The position numbers and the translations under genes were made by a program. A stretch of DNA of 57,373 nucleotides, taken from positions 1 to 57,373 of the forward strand of contig CAIYSZ010000016.1 in the NCBI GenBank assembly GCA_903928965.1. The letters are read 5' to 3'. The notes under the pieces are model-generated. The model saw nothing but the letters and a program-made list of their open reading frames with translations. It searched no databases and was not told where the DNA came from. The DNA comes from an uncultured Pseudomonadota bacterium (GTDB lineage Bacteria; Pseudomonadota; Gammaproteobacteria; Methylococcales; Methylomonadaceae). This document shows, piece by piece, positions 52,750 to 57,373 of the stretch; positions within the stretch are counted from its first letter, which is position 1; each line of letters begins with the position of its first letter.

Positions 52750-53002
52750 AAAAAAATCCTTCTGTTGATTAAGTGTTAAAAAACAGCAACGGTGCATATT
52801 TGCTTAATTTAAAGCAAACTTGGCATTTAGAGATCGCGCACGGTTGCTATTTAAAAAACTAGCACAGACTTGTAATAAGTCAATAAACATTTAACAGGCT
52901 GTCGATTTTCTCAAAATTTTGTCAGACTTGATCAATATATAGTGAGTTGAAGGCGTTTTGACACAATATGTTAGTGTGAAATTGGTTTTGCAGGCCGCGG
53001 TT

Positions 53003-54091
53003 TTAAAGCGTTTGCTCTAAAATCCGCACCCGTTGGGTAATGCCGCATAACAAGGTATAAGGTATGGTGTCCGCATGGCGGGCGATTTCTTCAACCGGCA
53101 AGCCGTCGCCCCAAAGCGTCACCGGATCGCCCGGCTTGGCTTTTGATTGGTCATGTAAATTAACCGTCAGCATGTCCATGGATACGCGGCCGATCAGCTC
53201 GGCTCTTAATCCATTCACCAGCACCGGCGCGCCGGTTTGGGTGTGGCGGTGGTAGCCGTCGCCGTAACCAATTGAAATCACTCCGATGCGGGTCGGGCGT
53301 TCGCAGCGCCAGGCTCCGCCGTAGCCCACGCATTCACCGGCGGCGACATCCTTGACCGCGATTAGCCGGGAATGCAGGCTCATGACCGGTTTCAAGCCGA
53401 AATCGCCGCCCGTCTTGCCGGCGAACGGTGAACAGCCATACAGCATCAGGCCGGGCCGTACCCAGTCGCCGGCGACGTTCGGCCAGCCGATAATGCCGGC
53501 GGAGTTGGCGATGCTGCGCTGGCCGGGGTAATCGGCAATGGCGTGATGGAAGCGTTCGATCTGGCGGCGGGTTTGGTCGTCCAGCAAATCGTCGGCGTTG
53601 GCGAAATGGGTTAGCAGGTTGATCGGTTGCTTGACCAATGGGCAAGCCAGCAGTTGTTGGTAGGCGGCGTTGAAATCGGCGCTTTTGAAACCAAGCCGAT
53701 TCATGCCGGTATCCATTTTCAACCAAACGGATAAGGGTTCGCCGCCGTCCGCGGCTTGTTGGCGCAAGATATCTATTTGCCAAGGGCTGTGCACCAAGGC
53801 ATCAAGTTGATGTTGGCGCAGCAGTTGCAATTCATCTTGGCAAATAAAGCCTTGCAGCACGGTAATCGGTTGCCTGACTCCGGCGTGACGCAGTTCCACG
53901 CCTTCGTCGATACGGGCGACGGCGAAGGCGTCGCTTTCGTCCAGGGCCTGGGCAATGCGGTTTATGCCGTGCCCATAGGCGTTGGCCTTGATGACCGCCA
54001 TGATTTTGGCACCGGGTGCGTAGCGCCTGACTTGGCTTAAATTATGCCGCGCGGCGGCCAGGTCCAGGCGGACGTATGCGGCCGGAGTCAT
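53003..54091 (-). CDS. alr: Alanine racemase
   Basis: This PLP enzyme makes D-alanine for peptidoglycan. The 362 residues contain the PLP Lys 35 in IMAVIKANAYGHG, VWLKMDTGMNRLGF, YGCSPF, and the catalytic Tyr in ECVGYGGAWRCERPTRIGVI, then GYGDGYHRH and RVSMDMLTVNL. The start overlaps the dnaB stop (TAATG), the usual dnaB-alr order. Confidence 0.96.
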   Translation of the reverse strand: MTPAAYVRLDLAAARHNLSQVRRYAPGAKIMAVIKANAYGHGINRIAQALDESDAFAVARIDEGVELRHAGVRQPITVLQGFICQDELQLLRQHQLDALVHSPWQIDILRQQAADGGEPLSVWLKMDTGMNRLGFKSADFNAAYQQLLACPLVKQPINLLTHFANADDLLDDQTRRQIERFHHAIADYPGQRSIANSAGIIGWPNVAGDWVRPGLMLYGCSPFAGKTGGDFGLKPVMSLHSRLIAVKDVAAGECVGYGGAWRCERPTRIGVISIGYGDGYHRHTQTGAPVLVNGLRAELIGRVSMDMLTVNLHDQSKAKPGDPVTLWGDGLPVEEIARHADTIPYTLLCGITQRVRILEQTL

Positions 54092-55479
54092 TAATAATCC
54101 TCCGCTTGGTAACTGTCGCCGGCGAAGTTTTCGAAGCGGGTGTATTGGCCGAGAAAGGTCAGGCGCACCGTGCCGAGCGGCCCGTTGCGCTGCTTGCCGA
54201 TGATGATTTCGGCGATGCCTTTGTCCGGGCTGTCTTCGTTATACACTTCGTCCCGGTAAACGAAGATGATGAGGTCGGCGTCTTGTTCAATGGCCCCGGA
54301 TTCACGCAAATCGGACATCACCGGCCGTTTGTTCGGTCTTTGTTCCAGATTGCGGTTTAATTGCGACAAGGCGATCACCGGTACGTTGAGTTCCTTGGCC
54401 AAGGCCTTGAGGCTGCGCGAGATGTCGGAGATTTGCTGCACCCGGTTGTCGCCGCTGGCCGGCGATTGCATCAATTGCAAATAGTCCAGCACGATGAGGC
54501 CGAGTTGCCCGTGTTCGCGGGTCAGGCGGCGGGCGCGGGAGCGTACTTCGGTCGGCGTCAGCGCCGGGGTGTCGTCGATGAACATTTTGGTTTGCGCCAG
54601 CAAATTAATGGCCGAGGTTAGCCGCGGCCAGTCGTCGTCGGTGAGCTTTCCAGTGCGCACCTTATGTTGGTCTATGCGGCCTAGCGAGGACATCATGCGC
54701 ATGGCCAAGGCTTCGCCCGGCATTTCCATGCTGAAAACCGCCACCGGTTTGCCGCTTTTTAGCGCAATGTTTTCCGCCATGTTCATGGCGATGGTGGTTT
54801 TGCCCATGGATGGCCGTCCGGCGACGATGATGAGGTCCGACGGTTGTAAGCCGGAGGTTTTGCTGTCCAGGTCGGTGAATCCGGTGCTGGCTCCGGTGAT
54901 CTCGCCGTCCATTTCATACAAGGTTTCGATTTTGTCCACTGCTTTGGCCAGCAGGGATTTGATCGAGGCGAAGCCGCTTTGCCCGCGTTGCCGCTGTTCG
55001 GCGATTTCAAATACCCGGCGCTCGGCTTGTTCCAGCAATTCGGAGGTTTCCCGGCCTTCCGGATTAAACGCGGAGTCGGAGATGTCGGTGCCGACATGGA
55101 TTAGTTGCCGCAGGATGGAGCGGTCGCGCACGATATTGGCGTAGGCGACGATGTTGGCGGCGGTCGGCGTTTCCTTGGCTAGGGTGCCGAGATAAGCCAG
55201 ACCGCCGGCGTTTTCCAATTCGCCGGCGGCGTCCAGGGCTTCGGAGAGCGTGATGACGTCGAACGGGTCTAGTTTGTCCGCCAATTGGGTGATGGCGCGA
55301 AAAATCAGTTTATGATCGCGGCGGTAAAAGTCTTGTTCGCCAAGTTTATCGGCGACCGAATCCCAGGTCTGATTGTCCAGCATCAAGCCGCCCAAGACCG
55401 ATTGCTCGGCTTGAATGGAATGCGGCGGCACTTTTAAGGATTCAATGTCTAGATCGGGGAGATGGAAGTTTTCGTGCAT
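54091..55479 (-). CDS. dnaB: Replicative DNA helicase DnaB
   Basis: The 462-residue hexameric helicase has the N-terminal primase-interaction domain (PPHSIQAEQSVLGGLMLDNQ), a linker, and the RecA-like domain with Walker A GRPSMGKTTIAMN, LIVLDYLQLMQSP as Walker B, and the C-terminal DSGAIEQDAD-type motif (REGAIEQDADLI-like, here ESGAIEQDADLI). Length matches family, with no intein insertion. It is coupled to alr. Confidence 0.97.
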   Translation of the reverse strand: MHENFHLPDLDIESLKVPPHSIQAEQSVLGGLMLDNQTWDSVADKLGEQDFYRRDHKLIFRAITQLADKLDPFDVITLSEALDAAGELENAGGLAYLGTLAKETPTAANIVAYANIVRDRSILRQLIHVGTDISDSAFNPEGRETSELLEQAERRVFEIAEQRQRGQSGFASIKSLLAKAVDKIETLYEMDGEITGASTGFTDLDSKTSGLQPSDLIIVAGRPSMGKTTIAMNMAENIALKSGKPVAVFSMEMPGEALAMRMMSSLGRIDQHKVRTGKLTDDDWPRLTSAINLLAQTKMFIDDTPALTPTEVRSRARRLTREHGQLGLIVLDYLQLMQSPASGDNRVQQISDISRSLKALAKELNVPVIALSQLNRNLEQRPNKRPVMSDLRESGAIEQDADLIIFVYRDEVYNEDSPDKGIAEIIIGKQRNGPLGTVRLTFLGQYTRFENFAGDSYQAEDY

Positions 55480-55579
55480 GTGGGAAAAACGCTAAGCTTC
55501 AGGTTAGACATGGCATTATACCGAGTTAAGCTTTATCATGGTTTGGTTTGCCGGCGGTTTACCTAAAGCTTGCAGCCGG

Positions 55580-57184
55580 CTATTCTATCGCCCCGATAGT
55601 TGGATTGGCGCTGCTTCTAGGATTGCCGAAGTAATCCGCCGTCAGTTTGAGAGGTGATCCTTTGCCATAGGCTGGAGAACCGGCGGGAGGAATGAATGCT
55701 TGGGCGGTTAGGCTACCCGGCGCCGATAGACTTATGTTGATGCCCGAACTTGCCGTTACATCGCTCTTACTCTGCAATTCTTTATAAAGAGCATACGCGG
55801 CCGCGGACTCGTCCCATAGATTATTCTTGAAAGTTATACCTTTAATTGAATTGACTCGATTGATTAAAATAGGATTATTTGCGCCATTAACAATAATATT
55901 GTCCATGACAGAGCTATTATAGTTATTAATGGCAATGCCATGCGAGGTTCCGGATTCCACCATGGCAAGCGGCGCATTCACAAACGTATTATTGTATACT
56001 TGCGAATATTTTAAACCCGCGTTAGTCGTGTAAAGCGCATCATACAGTCCGATATAACCGCCATACACCAGATTGTTGAATACCTGGTTGTGGTGTCCGT
56101 TTTGCCCGGCGGGGCCGCTGTACTTATCCGGAAATTTAGCGCTTGATGCGGTAGGCAGCGCGCAATAACACAGCCAATCGTCCTCTAGGCCTATGGCGGG
56201 TGATTGACCGCCATACCAGTATGGCGATTGATAGTATGGGCTTTGCGAGCTAGAATAGATTAGGTTGTCGGAAACGGAATTGTAAGCGGCATTGGAAATA
56301 TATACTTGAAATCTGTTATTATCATAAACTGTATTATCTGAAATTACGCCGTAACTATTTGCGGTAATTGCGATGCCCTCGCCATAATTATCATACACCT
56401 GATTGCCAATGACGTTGCATTTCCGGGTATTGCCGCAAGTAAGCGCCGGCCCCCAATAGCCGGGCGCATACCAACCGGAAGGTACGAGTCCGGGCGTTCC
56501 ATCCGCCGCCGTTTGCGATTGCGGCAATAATTCTGGAATACATACCGGGTTAGAGGTATAAGTGTTGTATTGGCAAAAAGATGCCACTGTAAAATAGACT
56601 GTATTGTTTTGGATTAGGCAATTAGTTTCCATTGTCGGCGGGCCGCCCACGACATTGCCGTTGCACCAAATACCGGTCCCTCCGATGTGGTGCACCACAT
56701 TGTCTTGGACTATATTGTCGTGCTGCAGGCTGCCGCCCATATAGATGCCTTTGCTTGCCGGGCTATAGGCGACCTCGAATCCTGAAAAATTAATGAAGCT
56801 TCCCCTTAGCCAAACCAGCCAATCCGATTGTGCGCCAATGGCGTAGGGTCCGCCGGGCGGCGTGATTAAGGGTCTATTGCCGTTGGCGTCCTTAACGCCA
56901 ATCACATTGAAATATTGGCCGGTCCCTCCGCCATGGTTATCAATGCGCACGAGTTCTTGATATTCTCCGGGAGCGACATACACGGTACCCGCTGTATCGG
57001 TCTTCGCCAAGGCGAGGGCTTGATTTATGCTGCCGCAGGGTGCGTTTTGTGTGCATAGCTGACCGGAACCGCCGGGGCTAACGTAATATTGGTTGGCCGC
57101 GGGGGCGGCAAGCGACGGGAATGCAATCAGTTCAAGAGCAATGGACTGTAACATGGCTTTAATTGAGCTTAATTTTTTTTTCAT
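55580..57184 (-). CDS. Secreted right-handed parallel beta-helix protein, copy 2
   Basis: This 534-residue paralogue of the 49558 gene shares long blocks such as ANGNRPLITPPGG, GGSLQHDN, YWGPALTCGNTRKC, YGEGIAITAN and the C-terminal NPTIGAIE. The signal peptide is MLQSIALELIAFPSLAA-like. Cys positions are largely kept, which supports conserved disulfides. GAGAGG precedes ATG 57184. The pair flanks the alr-dnaB block on its two sides. The function is unknown, as for copy 1. Confidence 0.88.
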   Translation of the reverse strand: MKKKLSSIKAMLQSIALELIAFPSLAAPAANQYYVSPGGSGQLCTQNAPCGSINQALALAKTDTAGTVYVAPGEYQELVRIDNHGGGTGQYFNVIGVKDANGNRPLITPPGGPYAIGAQSDWLVWLRGSFINFSGFEVAYSPASKGIYMGGSLQHDNIVQDNVVHHIGGTGIWCNGNVVGGPPTMETNCLIQNNTVYFTVASFCQYNTYTSNPVCIPELLPQSQTAADGTPGLVPSGWYAPGYWGPALTCGNTRKCNVIGNQVYDNYGEGIAITANSYGVISDNTVYDNNRFQVYISNAAYNSVSDNLIYSSSQSPYYQSPYWYGGQSPAIGLEDDWLCYCALPTASSAKFPDKYSGPAGQNGHHNQVFNNLVYGGYIGLYDALYTTNAGLKYSQVYNNTFVNAPLAMVESGTSHGIAINNYNSSVMDNIIVNGANNPILINRVNSIKGITFKNNLWDESAAAYALYKELQSKSDVTASSGINISLSAPGSLTAQAFIPPAGSPAYGKGSPLKLTADYFGNPRSSANPTIGAIE

Positions 57185-57240
57185 TGACGCCTCTCAAGAA
57201 ACAAATTGCAACTAATTGATTATGTTGCATTATTTTTTTA

Positions 57241-57373
57241 TTATGCGGAAACCAGTTTCATGCCCAATTGTTCGGCGCGTTTATTCAGCGAATTCACCAC
57301 CCGTTGACGATAGCGTTCTTCATAATATTGTTGACCTTTGTCCACGAATTCTTCCCCCTTAGTCAATAGCGCA
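57241..57373 (-). CDS. C-terminal fragment of a gene cut by the window edge, possibly a transposase
   Basis: The last 43 codons of a minus-strand gene enter from the right edge: ALLTKGEEFVDKGQQYYEER, YRQRVVNSLNKRAEQLGMKL, VSA, stop (57241-57243). The helix with YEERYRQRV and NLKRRA-like spacing followed by LG..L resembles the tail of some insertion-sequence transposases, but I cannot name the family, and inverted repeats were not found. Confidence 0.4.
   Translation of the reverse strand, partial: ALLTKGEEFVDKGQQYYEERYRQRVVNSLNKRAEQLGMKLVSA

Overview
The window reads as chromosomal DNA of a gammaproteobacterium. Housekeeping genes are close to gammaproteobacterial forms and orders: def-fmt-rsmB-DUF4390-ntrYX, rplM-rpsI, aroQ-accB-accC-prmA, xseB-ispA and rimP behind a tRNA. 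A VPLPA-type exosortase fused to an EpsI domain, a di-haem cytochrome c4, a copper-type P-ATPase cluster and many secreted low-complexity proteins fit an aquatic gammaproteobacterium such as a Methylococcales methanotroph. That is inference: no methane monooxygenase or methanol dehydrogenase gene lies here.

Layout. 1-5 kb: rimP (cut by the window edge), tRNA-Phe with tandem terminators, a small secreted protein, a secreted cyclophilin, and a kinase-rdgB-rph operon (all minus except the small secreted protein). 5-10.9 kb: a minus-strand metal cluster: a small hydrophobic protein, a 59-aa CxxC/CCxxC protein, a single-TM YtxH-like protein, a cysteine-less HMA-like protein, a copper P1B-ATPase and a His/Met-rich TauE/UreH-like membrane protein. 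11-14 kb: trpS, xseB, ispA, apt (plus). 14-24.8 kb (minus): acyltransferase, FG-GAP repeat protein, then a long apparent transcription unit aroQ-accB-accC-prmA-rlmI-(59-aa protein)-(180-aa membrane protein)-xrtD/epsI, and two thioredoxin-fold genes. 25-35 kb (mostly plus): rpe, a secreted beta-propeller (minus), a decayed higA antitoxin, def-fmt-rsmB-DUF4390-ntrY-ntrX and rplM-rpsI. 35.2-37.5 kb: an Eco29kI-like restriction-modification-vsr module (minus). 37.5-43.4 kb: small lipoprotein, photolyase, TIGR01777 epimerase, ftsH and cytochrome c4. 43.4-57.4 kb (minus): AIDA-type repeat protein, an AAA ATPase paired with an Fe-S/CCG oxidoreductase subunit, small secreted proteins, two parallel beta-helix paralogues flanking alr-dnaB, and the tail of a gene that resembles a transposase.

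Themes that connect regions: a dispersed palindromic repeat with core GGCCTTGGCGGCCGGGA occurs at five intergenic places; two 59-aa CxxC/CCxxC proteins sit in unrelated contexts (metal cluster and exosortase unit); the NtrX-like regulator has lost the GAFTGA loop and the Walker B aspartate; a strong orphan terminator at 43.8 kb points to an unannotated small RNA. Starts were adjusted from the longest open frame where Shine-Dalgarno sequences or family length favoured another codon.
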